Under the pieces are notes generated by a model. The model was given only the letters and a program-made list of their open reading frames with translations. It was not told the DNA's origin and ran no database searches. This document shows, in pieces, positions 21,501-36,500 of a DNA stretch of 64,000 nucleotides. Source of the DNA: Hippopus hippopus (Eukaryota; Mollusca; Bivalvia; Cardiida; Cardiidae); the NCBI GenBank assembly GCA_946811185.2, contig OX328109.1:17334255-17398254 (forward strand), given 5' to 3'. Within the stretch, counting starts at the first letter, position 1; each line of letters starts with the position of its first letter. The position numbers and the translations under genes are program-made.

Positions 21501-24500
21501 CTTGTGTTACCTATTTTTGTCATTATTGTTGTTGTGTTACAGAATAATTTCCAAGTGGATTCTACAGACATTCTCTTTAGATGTCCTCATCCACCAGTCC
21601 CATTTCTGGGTCAGCCAGCTAGTCCCCAATCACCTGTTGGAGATGTACAACATAGACCAGTGGCTCCACCACATGTGCAAATGGGGAACCAGCCTGCTTC
21701 TATAAACCAATCCCAAAGTTCACAATCTTTTGTACCACAGACTGGACAGTCTATTTTGTCAAACACTCCTGTTGGAAATCAGGAATTTTCATCGACAGCC
21801 ATGTTTGGTACCAGTACACCACATCTAGCACCAAGCAGTAGTGTTGATGGGACTTCAACTGTGTCGTCATCACCAGCAACACTTCCTGTTACACAGCTAC
21901 CCCCGGCAGTGCTACCTCAAGGCATGATGGGTAATGTAGTGAACTCTGGCGCTGGGGAGGATGACTTTGCCGACTTTCAAGCTGCAGTACCAGCCCCTAT
22001 ACAACCACCTAAATCAGGTATGTTGTAACTACATTATGAAACTAAAGGCTGTATTCCCCAACCTCTGTATTTGAGCCATGCTCTGGCAGAAGACAGTTTA
22101 ATACATTTTTGTGATGCATGATACCAAGCAAGTCATAACATAATTATGGATCCATAAAATCCATTTTGTCTAACAAACAACTGAATCATGAGGTAGAATT
22201 GTCCTTGGACATGCAGGAAATTGACCAAAAGCAAAAAGTTTCGACCGAGGTCAGCCTGTGCGAACTGCACAGGCTGACCTTGGTCGATACTTTTTGCAGG
22301 TGCATTAAACTGTCTTTACATAGCACAAGGCTCAATTATTGTCCTATTCTATTTTAACTCTTTGCAAGACAACAAAATTTTATTCATGTCCAAATCTGAA
22401 GCGTTTGTAGGTGACAGACCGTAAATGCAAAATGCAAAATTAAGTATGGAAAACATTTGGTTACGATCATTTTCTCCATCCTCCACAATAGTTTCTAGCT
22501 TTTTTCCTGAGGGACGTTAAAATATGGGATTGTTTTGTAAAGGGTTACAGGTTTGAAGAATTAGCTGTACTTGAAATTCTCTTTTATCAGTTATGTATGA
22601 TTTTTTTGGACAAGTGTTTACTCCATAAAGTGTTTGGCAGAGGTATTCAGTCACTTATTCTGACAGTTTTACTTCCATCTTGAATAAGTATGTATATCAG
22701 GCTGATAATAGCAACATCATCAGATTTCAGTTAATCACAGCTCCAATTATTTGTGATTTAGAAGCCCGTTGCATCATTGCAATCCTTATTTCTTGTTTAT
22801 GTTCTTTATACTGTTCATAGACAGTTAATATGACACTTACATTATCATTTCAGGATCTTTCAAAGCCCTCATGGCAGATGTAAAAGGATCAAAGAGACCT
22901 CCTGTAAAGGACGAATCAGAGTAAGTTTTACCTCTTACCCAATGATTAAGTATTATAATCAAAGTCACAGTAGTGGCCAAACATAAGCAGTATAGTGTAA
23001 AATGTATCTGAAGTTAATTTATACCATTTAAAAGTATGGAAATTATTGTAAAGATGACTATCTGCTATTTTTACGGTCGGTCCAGTTGACAGTTATTGGC
23101 AGGAAAATTAAATTCAAAACCAGGTGAAAAGAAAACAAATGATATTGTGATCTGGCAACTTTGACATAGCTTTGAAATTCATTTTTTATGCAAGCAACTA
23201 GCTCTTGGACAGATTATACAGCAACAGATAGTCATCTTCACAATAATTTCAATGCTTATGAATTAAATTTAGATGCAATTTACCACACCCTTTGTTTACT
23301 TTTGACCACTACTGGGCCTTTGTCAGGGGAACCAAGAGACATTTGAAAACATTTTGGAAAAAAGGAGAGAATGGTCTTTTTTCTCCTCTCCTATAATGTT
23401 TTTTACCCTGTAAAAGTCAATTCCAATCATTTGAGCCACATTTGATTTACTGTCAGCATAGCAGTCATGTGACCTCACAGTGATGTCATATCAATACGTC
23501 ACAGGTAGTGATGTATCTACTTGTTCTCAGCTTTATTACTCACTATTATGGCATGTTGTTTATTTTTTATTAAAGTAAAAATAACAAACATGTTCCATTG
23601 TGTGGTCACTATGACGTAGATTTAGTAAAAATAGCAGTCATATGACCTCACAATGATGTCATATCAATACGTCACAGGTAGTGACATATCTACTTGTTCT
23701 CACCTTGATCGGCATCCTCTGTTTAGTGAATAATAGATGCATATTATTAGTATTATACTGCCTTTGTTGGATTAGTGATATTGTGAGTGATCAAGTTGGG
23801 TACATGGCATATTGTTTATTTTTCATTAAAATAAAAATAACAAACATGTTTCATTGTGTGGTCACTATGACGTAGATTTAGTAAAAAAAATGCTTTCAGT
23901 ATGGACCAGCCTAATAGTATTGGATGTGTTATGCCAAGTCCTGACATATTTGTTGCATTTGGTGTGTTGTCCAGGGATTGTGATTTTGTTTTGTAGTGTC
24001 ACCAAAATTATTTCTGTGGTTTGTTGATATTCATTCTTAGCTCTTTATCAAACAACCAAAATTTAGGACTTGAAAGCATTTGCAGGTGAAAAATCAAATG
24101 TAGCACTAATGGTGAATCCTCTCTTTAAAAGGGTAGTGAATATTGTGGGAAAAGGAGAAAATGCCATTAACCTAAACTGTGTTTCAACTCAGTTCATATT
24201 GGAAAGCAATTTATGATGAAGGTGCACTGGCTGCTGTGTATTCTTAACCAGGTGACAAAGACAACATCTCACAGTTTGAACAATGCTTACTTTGTTGTTT
24301 GTTAATACTTTGAAATTGGACAAGTCTAAAGAATGTTTAGTGTGGTAAAGTTGAAATTCCATTTATCCTTTACATGAATTATATCATTATTTCCAGCCCT
24401 TTAAGCTTGGAAAAAAATACAAGGTATTGTACAGTGTAAATCAAAAATCAGACTTCATGTTCTTAGCCATCTGATCTTGCACTCCACTGTCCTTAAAAGC

Positions 24501-27500
24501 AAATTGAGTCATGTATAGCATCTGTAGGGTTGATTATATATGCTTATTAAATACCAGAAAATTTCCTGGCTCGAATTCATGTGTTGTCTGCTTACAAAAT
24601 ATCACACATGACAGAAAAAAAATGTGTATCTACATGATGTCAAATATGGTTCCTAATATGGTATGATGATGTATCTTGTGCACAGAATATGTATGCATTA
24701 ATTTGTGATTTGATTTGTCTAAATTTTACACTATGATATTCATTTGCATTCATACAAATAAAGTTATTACCAACTAATCCATTGTTTGTTTAATTTTGTT
24801 TATTGATTTTGAATCATATGTAGATAATTGCAATTTTTTGTCTTTGAAAGTTGTTGATATATGATAAAAGGAGCATTATGTTGTTGTAACTTTCCTTGTG
24901 CTGATATTTGCTTCTTGCAGCATATGAAAATTTTAACATCTTGCTCCACTTTTGGTCTTGTGTGATATCATATTTTCTCACTGTGCACGCATCAAATACA
25001 AAGACCAGGAAAATTTCTACAACATAATATTCCATATATGTACTACAATACCCTATTGTCTGTATTTTACAGTTACCTATACTCAGTACCAGTACCTGAT
25101 GATAAAGCTATAGCAGAAAGCATGTCTCCAGAAGATTTCAAATCTTCAACTGTGTCCAACTTTTTTGCTAGTGATGATTCTTCAGAAGGTAGGGTTGAAT
25201 TTTACTTTTTTTGTAACAGTCATTGAGCCTGTTAGCGCAGTCGGTAGCATACAGGACTTGAAACCAAGGGATCACTGGTTTGAATCCCCTGCTCAGTTAA
25301 TATCTTTCTGAGGGTTGACAATATCATTGCAACAGGATTCATTCCTCTGTCATCACTGATCATACTTTCAATGATGGTTAGGTTCAGAAGCAGCCAGTGG
25401 CTTATTAGAAGTACTGGTTAAAGAAATTTCAGAAAAGTATGGAAGGTGCATTGGCAGCCACCATAAAACTGAAATAATGTCAGAAACAGCATTAAACACC
25501 AAACAAACAAACTAAATATAACAATGACTGGATCTTCAGTGGCATGATCATTTTGGCACAAAAGGTATATATCTGTTATCATATAGATAAGTCTGGGATT
25601 TAGCAAAGACTGCAGAAAGTGAGAGGAAGGAGAAACCCCTGGTTACTCTTATATTTTAACTCTGTACCAAATGACAAAATTTAGACTTGTCCAAATTGAA
25701 AGCATGTGGAGACAACGAAATAAATGTGGCTAGGTAATTGAAATTTGTTTTGGGAAGGGTAGAAAACATTGTGGGAAAAGGAGAAAATGATTGTTACCTG
25801 CATTTTTTCCTTTTCCCACAATGTTTTCAAAAGCTCTCTTTCTCAGGGTTGTTAAAAGTCGGTATTGTGTGGTGAAGGGCCAAATATGAACAATTCTGTG
25901 TTTAAATACTGGTATATTTCAATTGTACATGTACCATTGAAAGCATGATGATTATTATAGGCCTGACGATCTTTTAAAGTATGGTTGTTGAAAGTTCCGG
26001 TTACTGGCAGGACAATGAATATTAAAACTAGAGTTAGTGTTGCCCACATCAATTCCAGTATTAATATTTATTTATACACCAAATTGTTTACATTTAGCTG
26101 CCTTTGGGCCTATATCTCTTTAACAAACAATCCAAAAATTTTGATGACCCTGAAGATTAAGACCTCTGAAAATATTGTGAGAAAATGCTGATAACCAGCA
26201 TTTTTTTTTTTCAGTTTCCTAAAGCGCTTTGTTTATTTCAATGACAGAAATCATCTTTTGAGCTACATTTTATTAGTCACATGCAATTGCTTTCAATTTG
26301 GACTTTTCTTAAATTTTGTTAGGCATTAGAATTAAAGACATGGAAAAAGTTCAGGGAAAAGAAACCTCTGTCTTGTTGCAGAATGAAATCTTGGTATCTG
26401 TACTATTAACCCTTTACCTAAAGACATAATTTTAGCCTGGACCAAATTGAAAGCATTTTGCAGACCAAAAATTAAAGATAGCTTAAATGGCAGGATTTGT
26501 CCTTGAAAGAGTAGAGCACATTGTGGGAAAAGGAGAAAATGCTGGTTACCAGCATTTTCTCCTTTTCACACAGTGTTTTCAGAAGCCCTCTTCCTTAGAA
26601 TTGTTAAAAGTTGGAATTGTGTGGTAAATTGTTAATGGTAAAATGGGTTTGAACGATCTAGCTTGCTAATGGATGAAAATTGTCCATTTCTATACTTAAA
26701 TATATGTAAGTCTGTCATAGACTTCAGAATTAACTTTTATAGGTTTCTCTGTTTATTTGCATCTTATCAACGGATATATTAAGTTTATTTGCATCTTATC
26801 AACGGACATATTAATTCAAACTTATCTCCTGTGTTAACGAAATATTGGTATGAGCCTAAACTCAGTTTAAGAGGGGCTAAAGTTAAATAACCATGGGCCT
26901 AGATAATGTGATTTTTAACTGACTAAATTCCAGCAATTGTTGTTTGATAGAATGGCGGTGGTCATAATGATATATATGAGCCGCGCTCTGTGAAAAGGGG
27001 GCTTAATGCATCTGCGAAAAGTTTCGACCCAGGTCAGCCTGCGCAGTCCGCGCAGGCTGACCTGGGCCGAAACTTTTCGCTATTGGTCGATTTTCTGCAT
27101 GTCAAAGGATCAGTCTACCTCATGATTGAGTCGGTTGTTAAAAAAAGTGGCTATTATGGATCCATAAGTATGTGATGGCTTTCTTGGTATGATGGATTAC
27201 GGAGATGCATTAAGCCTCCTTTTGCCAGAGCACGGCTCAATTATATTTTATACTTTTTCAACCAGCCACAAGTCTTGTAGTCAAAATGATATTTATCTTA
27301 AACTTTATCTCAAAATTGGAATGAGTCTTAAATTTTTTCAAGTGGTAAAGATGGATTAAAGGGTAATAACCATAGGTCTAGATAATATTGGTTATGACTA
27401 ATAACTATATTCTAATGATATCCTTCTTTGATAGAATGTTAATGTTCAAAATGATATTTATCTGATTCTTTTCAATCAGCCACAAGTCCTGATGATGACT

Positions 27501-30500
27501 ACTTTGATGGGTACAAATCTGCAGAAAGTAAACCCTCAGACAGTACCAGTCAGTTTAGCACAGATCAGTCTGAGAATGAAGACTTTAAAAACTTCGAAAG
27601 TTACTTAGACGAGTTCCAGAAGAAGAAAGAAATGCGGGACAAAGAAAGCCCGCTACATCGCCCTGTTCCAAAACACTCACAAGTACAGAAACCCCAGTCC
27701 CATGTTAAAACAAAATTACCAATGAACGAAACTGTTAAAGCCAAGCTACCAGTTATTGAAACTGTGAAAACAGATGCTAGAGCAAAGAATTCCTCTGATG
27801 AATTTTCTGACTTTGCAGATTTTCAGTCTGCACCAGTGACTGTCAGTTTGGAAACACCATCAAACCCATTGAAGGCCACTGGATCAGCCTCAGATTTGAT
27901 TGGAGAGGAAGACAAATATGCAGCTTTAAGAAGTCTAGATTTGTCAGAATTATCAACAGGAACACAACCAAACCTGCTGGGTGAACCTGAGGCTGGGGTC
28001 AATCCTGCCAAGGAGACAGATGATGATAACTGGGCAGATTTTGAAACAGCAGTAGTAACAGAAGCTGTAACAGAGGCATCTAGTCAAGTGGATAGTACTG
28101 TTAATAACCCAGACAACAAGGATAAAGATTCCATCCTGAAGTTATTTAATGAAAAGAAAACTGATGACAGTGAGTGGGAGAACTTTGATCAGTCTGTGCC
28201 GCTTCCTGCTGATAGTGCAACGTCTGACTGGGCAGCATTTTCAAAAGATACAACAACAACTAACACACAGACAGGATTCCTTGAGCAGTCTACTTCAGGT
28301 GTAGACTCTGGAAAATCTAAACCTGTAGATGATGATTGGGCAGATTTCCAGTCAACAAACAATGAAGACAACTTTGATAGTTTCCAGAGTGCAATTCCGG
28401 ACTTCAACAAAGAGCTTGTAACTGTGAAAAATGACAAACTGGGATCTGATGAAATCTTAAGTTTATTCAAGGTGAAAGATACACCACCTCAGACAATAAA
28501 GAGTTTGGATGATGATGTATTCTCTAGTACCCAGCCTTCAGTGTCAGTCTCTCAGACCATGAACAGGCTGCATGGAATCAGTCCTCGTCATGAGGTACAA
28601 ACCAATGAGATAAATTCAAAGCCTAGTGATAGGAAGAAACATATAAGTGAAGAAGATGATTTTATGAAGCCACCACCACTGAATAGTGCAAATGATGATG
28701 ACTTTGAAAATGTAGATGAATTCGGTACATATGCTGGAGGATATGACTTAGATGATATAATGGAACCAAAACCACCAGAGAAAAAAAATATGTATGGAGT
28801 GTATGGGTTGAACCAGAACTTTGTTGTCACTGGTCAAAGAAAGGATTCCAAACCAGTGGGTCTAGGTGATGTAGATGAGACAGTATCAAAAAATGTGACT
28901 ATCGAGGTGACAAAAGAGTCTGATATGGACGACAGTGACAGTGTGTCTTCAAAAGACAACGATACATTCCGTGGAAAATTCGGACTTGGGAAAGATCTAG
29001 GGGAAGACTGTCAGTCTGTGTCAAGTCTCGATTTCATTGTAAATAAACATATCAATAACGTGAAAGATGGTGATAATCAGTCAGTTAGCAGTAATGACTT
29101 TGGTAATTTTGACAACAGTGCAGGGATCAATGGTAGCGGTATTGCTGTGGAATCCAAGTCTGTTGATAGTTTAGAGCTGAGACAAGATGAAGGGCAAACA
29201 GGGGACACTTCAGGGAGTCAGGACAACTCAGATAAAGATAGTAAAGAGCAGAGTCCGGATAGAGGCTTACCAGGTTGGTTTCTGTTCTACTGTTGAATTT
29301 CCTGAATTATTGGATTCTTATCCCCAGCCAAAGGTGGAGTAAGATACTTTTGCATTGTCTGTCCGTTTGTCTGTTTGTCCATCCAGACAGATATCATCGA
29401 AATCTATGACGAAAATTGATGAACAGGGCTCCCGCTGTCGATCGCCAGTGGCGCCAAATGCGAAAATTAAGTAAAATTGGCACCAAAAATGAAGCACTGG
29501 AGAATGTACTGGCGAGAAGCAAATGTCTATAAACAATCATTAAAAGATCTTAACTCTGACATAAACTGTATGTATCAAGTGTAAAGGAAGCCCGCATTAC
29601 TGTTTATCACACCTAATCAAGCTAGCATTCATTAACGGTTATGTCTAATTGCACACCATACTTGCATACACACCACGCAATGCTAATCAATCAAATATCG
29701 ATTTCGCCACGCCCCGTTGAGCCCACAGAATTTTCCACACACTATCTACTGCGAACCAATCAGACATCAGACACAAGATTTAGTCACCACCCATGATTTC
29801 TAAAGCCACGCCTTGATTATGCCTTGCCTTGTCAGCGTCCTCTCACTGGCTAGCATTTATTGTGTGTATTTAACGATGTCATTAATGAAAAACGTGATAA
29901 TGTTATCGATCTGCTTATCTAGCGTAAAAATGACAGATTTTGAAGTTAGTTGCAAGCCGTAACAAAAATTTTATATCAAATAATGCGGAAAAACTTTTCT
30001 GTAAATTAATCGACATGAAAAATGGATCGTCGAAAAAACGTGAAAACTCATGACACAACATGTCAGTTTGACGTTGTCCGATCAGAAGCTCTTCAGACTG
30101 TCTTTATAGCTTTGATAATGACTTCAAACAATAAATTTACACAAATGTATTTATAAAACTCTAAGTGAGTGCTAAAATACCTGTCTAATAATGAGGAAGA
30201 AACTCGGGTGATTTTATGACATGAAAATGCTGAATGATGGCCCGGGGGGGGGGGGTTGCACTTTGTAGGCCACTCTGTCTTACAGTGATAGCACTGGAAC
30301 AAATGTCAGAGAAGGTATAGGACACTCATACAGAGAGAAAAGACCAGAATAAACGGACCTTTTAACAAATGTAACCTGTAGTATTTTTTCAGATAAAAAG
30401 AAATGATATATTAACCTTTTACCATACAATTCCAAATTGCCTCTTTAATTTCATTAAAACTGAAGGAATTCTAACAGATTGGCAGTTATAGAATTACAGC

Positions 30501-33500
30501 GCTGTATTTCTGTTCAATACAACTTCTATGTCCCTGCAGCTCACAACCTTGATATTCCTTGGGGAAAAAGGAACATAAGTAAGCATGTACAACTGAGCAA
30601 TGGATTTAGTAGCTTTAACATGGGCCAATAAAGTGAAGTGTCTAATGTACTATGTGGCTACCTCAGTTGGCTCCTACTGGCCCCAATTTTTATGAGTTGG
30701 CGAATTTGATGGCGCAAAAATTAAAACTTGCAGGGGAAGCCCTGATGAAACTCCATACATGTGTTCGTTATGATAGTCCGCGATACACAGTTTTTTTTTT
30801 TTTTTCTCTTTCATTTAATGACGTCATGTAAAAAGGGGCTTGTTGTATATTTCCATTATGGACCAATATCTCTTTTACTACTGGACAAAACTTTATGAAA
30901 CTTCGTACAGACATTTTATTTCATAAATCACAGACAATCATTATTTGCTTTTATGTAATGAAATGCTATGTCATGGAAAAATGGGGCTTAATGTATCATT
31001 TCATTATGGACCAATAACAAAAAGGCCATGTCTACATACAAAACACAATACCTCTTACATGTTTCTATCAGAAAAAGGTCTTTTTTGGCGGAGAAATCAT
31101 ATCGAAGAAATTAATTGTGTACTTGGTTTCGAGACAAAAAAGTTTTGGACAGATCCATATTGGAAGTATTGGTGGACAACAAGTGAAATATGGCCAAAAT
31201 AGGGAGATTAGTGTTTGATAGGGTGGTTAACATTGTTGGAAAAGAAGAAAATTGGAAAAGAAGAAAATGCTGGTTACCAGAGTTTTCTCCTTTTCCAACA
31301 ATGTTTTCAAAAGGCTTCTTTCCCAGGGTTGTTAAAACTCATGATTGTGTGGCAAGGGGTTAAACATGGTTAACTTTTTACTTCCTCAGACAGGTTTGAA
31401 CCAGATGACTTTGAAAGCAAAATTACCGGAATGAGTTGAGGGTCAGAAAATGAATAAATGTGAGAATAACATGGTAAAAAGAAAAATCATTTGTTGACCT
31501 TTTGTCACAATGTTTTCAAAAGAGGTCTGCTGAAAGACGAAAAAGTTGCCTGCAGGATGTAATGACTTAACTCTTTAAAACACAATCCTGTCTTTTAACA
31601 ATCTTGGGAGAGAAAAATTTTGAAAACACTGTAGGAAAAGAAGAAAATGCTGGTAACCAGCATTTTCTCCTTTTCCCACAATGTTTTCTATTTTTGCAAT
31701 TACAAGTTCCATGATTTGAGCCAAACCGAAATCGTTGTCTGCAAATGCTTTCAATCTGGACATGTCTAATCTTATCTGGGAAAGGGTTAATAATGCTGTT
31801 TTAATGACTACACTGTTTAAACCAACATATTGGATATTGTAGATCCAATATCAGTCCATGTTTGGACCTCAAGATTGCCTTATTTTTGCAGTTCTGAATT
31901 CATAAAGAAAGGTTGCTGGAACTAGATGAACTGATACTCAGTTGACAGACACATATCTACTGTATAAATACATTGTCAAATGATTAATAGCTTGTTTTAT
32001 ACAAACCTTGACTACCGCAAGTGTTGAGATTATGTCAGAGTTATCTGTAAACCAAACAGAAAATTTTTTGGATGTGTCCAAATCCAAACTATTTGCTGAG
32101 TATAATAAATCAAATCTAGCTAAAACTGTGGCACTTGTCTTTGAAAGGGTAGAAAACAGTGCACAAAATGACTCTGAGATGGAATATTAATGAACAATTT
32201 TTCTTTTTAGATGTGTATAATAATCATCTTTTCACTGTAAATTTTTTTATCTGTCTTTGCCTTTCCAGATAACAAGATGGATAACAGAGTATTTGATTCT
32301 GTACCCACAACACAGGGCTTACCTATAGTTGGTGACAGATACAGCTTTATTTTATCTGATGTACCTGTAAGTAACTTTGTATACACAGTTGGAGAACCTT
32401 AGAATACATTTTCTCCAATTTGTGAAAGCTTTGCCTTTCTTTTCTCTGTTCAGGCTTTAAATCATTTCCATAATTTGATCTGAGGAGTGTACAAATATTA
32501 ATGCATCTACATAGTTATTTATATAAAAATGTGAAAATCAAAATGAAGTCAAGATTATAGAATAAATGTACATGTTAGTTTTTAAATTGATACCACAGCA
32601 ATTAAAATTCTGTTCACTTTTGCATTATCTACTGCTTGCTAAACATTGCATACTTTTGTACACTAATGCAAAAATGGTTGGTGCCCTTGTAGAAGAGTCC
32701 TATATTAAATTCTGTACAATAAGATTATTCAAGGATTGATAGACAAAAACAAAGACCTGCAAGCGGTTTGGCCATTTAAAGTTCATTCATATTTGAACTT
32801 TCCTAAGGTGAAAACATGGAAATGATATAAAGCTTAAAGGATTAGACTGCATATTCTGTGCAGTACCAAGCGTGTAACAAGCAATTTCTTTTTTTGCCTT
32901 AATGTCTTCAGAATGTATCCATGTATTAGACTGAAATGCAATTTAATCGTCTATATTTTACATAAATGTTTGCAAAGTTTTCTGCTGTGAATTTGTTGGA
33001 AGAGGTGTCAAGTTAATGTGCTATCATGGAATGAAGTCATTGGCCTTAAAGGATGTTGTTGTAAAACTTATGACAAAGAGAAATGGAGTTAATTTACTGT
33101 ACAGACCTTTTCGGCTTTTTCCCTGTCATGCTGCAGAATGTATTTTCTGCGAGAGAAAAACACAATGGAGTAGTCCGCTATCATCTGCTTTCTTTAGTCT
33201 GTTTTCCCCACGCTGATACCAGTGCCCTTTAGAATTCTTCCTGTAGTATACCCCAAAGAAAACGGTAATGACAGTAGTCTATCTCTTGGAATGCAAAGCT
33301 TACCTTTAAAGTTTAGTTACTTTAGTTACTTATGCGAAAATTGTAGATAAAAATCCAACTGCTGAGAAAATTCTATCTGATAAAAGATCAACATTGTCCA
33401 AGTTCTTTGATATATTTTTAATTTTTTGTCAGATATCCTTGATGAAACGACTTACAGATCTGGGTCTTTTTTTTTGATTCACTGAATGGCCTCTTCCCTT

Positions 33501-36500
33501 GTTTTGTACTGACAGGGCTAATTCTATTCTAAATGACAGATGACAAATTTTAGACTCATCCATATGAAAATCATTTACAGGGATGGGTTAAATTTGGTTA
33601 CCAGTATTTTCTCCTTTTCCCACAATACAGTAAAACATCAGTACTTAGTAGCACAAAGGACTTGAATTTTTTATATGAACAAAACATGGTGTGAGCCAAA
33701 AAATTTGACTTTGTTTGGGTATGAACTGTGGTCATGCGAGGTATTCGGAGAAATCTGACAATGATAAATATCAGGGCTGGAGATATGAACCAACACATAG
33801 CTGCGAACAAGTGACATGTGAACAAATGAGATTCTGCTGTATTTTCAAATGATTTGGTAGTGGGTGTTGTCAAAAAAATAGGGCCAAGCCCCATCAGTGC
33901 AGTTGGTAGCATACAGGACTCAAGAACAGGGGGCCGCTGGTTCGATCCCCGGCTCGGCCAATTTCTTTCCGAGGATTGATGATAGTCATTGCAACAGGAT
34001 TCATTCCTCTCTCACTGCTCCTCTCTCACTGCTGATCATTGTTTCGACGATGGTTATGTGGGAAAGCAGCCAGTGGCTTGGAAAGAATATTGTGCAGAGT
34101 ACTGGTAGAAGAAACTCCAAGAAATCATGGATAGGTGCACTAGCCGATGCGATATAACTGAAATAATGTTGAGAATGGCATTAAACACCATACAGTTAAT
34201 CAATCCATGTTAGAGACAAATATCCTTAGTTTATTTTGTACAAGTTTTTTATTCAGCACTTGCAAATCTATTTCTCCATGGAATCGCATGAAACTTGATT
34301 GAAGTCTATGCTATGGGAATATGGAATAATGTTGAAAACGGCATTAAACACCATACAAACAATCAATTAGTCAGAAACATAGGATCCTTTGGTAGAGGTT
34401 GAAGAAACCATCTGTTGCCTGTAAACTTGAGCTTGTCTATTGCAGGGTAGTGATAAGCATGCGTACGAATGGCAAAGAATCCTTGATAATGCATGTCGCA
34501 TGATACAAGATGCTAATAACATCTTTAATTCCATCAGTAGCTCTTCAGTGTGCAATGAAGTGATCAAATCAACACAAGGGTCACAATATGTACAAGGTAA
34601 GTGTCTGGCCAGGCTTCAGGAAAAATCTTAAGTCTCTTCTTTTACTTGAATCGACTAATGGTCTCTCAGGTTCTGACTTAACTTGAGTTCATTCTTTTAG
34701 ACACATTTTACTAACATTAACAGTCTTGAAAAACATTACCAAATCCTGATTTGACACAATGTTTTAGACTAAAATGAGCCAGACTTAACATTTTTAGACT
34801 AAGGTCCATTATTTTGCTGAGTTGAGTCTGAAACTTTGTGTCAACTCATGATTTGAGAACATTAGTTGAGTCTGTGTTGGAGAAATGTGTCTCGAACAAC
34901 AAACGCAACTTTTATGTCAGAAAAAAAGTCTGTTAGCGGATTTGAGTAAAATGAGACTCTGTAGTTATTTTTGTGAAACCGGGTCTTGTGCCTGTGTCTT
35001 AGATGTACAAACTATACTGTACTGTGTTGGAGAGGGTAATATAAGCAAGAATGTCAGCCTCTTGTGTTTCTGTTTTATATGAACCATATTGTGGGAAAAG
35101 GGGGTTTGATGCATCTCCCTGATGTCTTGTACCAAGCCAGTCATCACATAAGCATGGATTCGTAAAATTTACTCGTTCTAGCAATCAACTGGAATTGGAG
35201 GTAGAATGGTTTTGACATGTAGAAAATTGACCATTAGCAAAAAGTTTAGAACATGTCAGCCTGTGCAGACTGTGCAGACTGACACAGGTCTTTTTGCAGA
35301 TGCTTCAATCCCCCTTTTCACAGAGCACAGCTCATATGTATTCATTTAAAAGTAAAGCATGGTGTAAGGTTGTAGTGTATTACAGCCAGTACAGGATGTT
35401 AGAGACACCGTGTGTCACACATATATACTATCTGAGTCTTAAATTTTATTTAGGGGTACTGGGCAGGAAGGCATTTACTGACGATAGTTTAACCCATTAC
35501 CACACAATCCCTACTTTTGACGACCCTGAGAAAGAAGCCTTTAGAAAACATTGTGGGAAAAGGAGAAAATGCTGGCAACCAGCATTTTCTCCTTTTCCCA
35601 CAATGTTTTCTACCCTACACAAAACAAATTTTAAATTTTCAGTCACTTTTATTTTGTCGTCTGCAAATGGTTTCGATTTGGACAAGCCTAAAATACTGTC
35701 GTTTGGGAATGTGTTAAGTATTTGATGGCTCAAAGACCTGCCATATCAGAACAACCCCTGTTTTATTGCAGGAGATGAACCCTAGACCTCTGGATCTTGT
35801 AAACACTAGACAGCATAGACAGCATTGAAATATTGAACCTGAATCGTTGAAGTGTTGAGTCTGGATTAAATTGCCTATGCAGACAGTGTAGATCATGACC
35901 AGACTTACAGAATGTGCAGTGTGATCTTGAAACTACACTGTCTACTTTTTTGCCAGATATTTTGACAGCTGTGATAGCACGACTTCTGCATCATTTTTAT
36001 TGACAGAGAATGACCATTTCATTTGAGCCATGCTCTGTGAAAAAGGGGCATAATGCATCTGCAAAAAGTATTCACGCATGTTAGCCTGCGCAGTCTGCGC
36101 AGGCTGACCTGGTCCAAAACTTTTTTTCTGCAATTTTCTGCTCATCAAACGACGAGTCTACGTCTTGTTTCAGTCGGTTGTTGAACAAAGCCGATTTTCT
36201 GGGTTCATAATTATGTGATGACTTGCTCGATATAATGCTTCCCGGAGATGCATTTAACCTCCTGAGTGTCCCTTTAACCCGTTACCACACAATCCCAACT
36301 TTTAACGACCAAACAGCAGCTGTTTGAAAACATTGTGAGAAAAGGAGAAAATGCTGGTAACCAGCATTTTCTCCTTTTCCCACAATGTTTTCTACCCTAT
36401 CAAACAAAATCACATCATTTGAACCACATTGAAACCTTTGTCTGCACATATTCTCAATTAGGATCAGTCTAAAATTTTGTCGTCTGGTAAAGGGTCAATC

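Noticed and set aside
27823..28830. Minus-strand ORFs across exon 13 (up to 93 codons)
   Set aside because: Shadows of the acidic, Ser-rich coding strand; no start context or homology.
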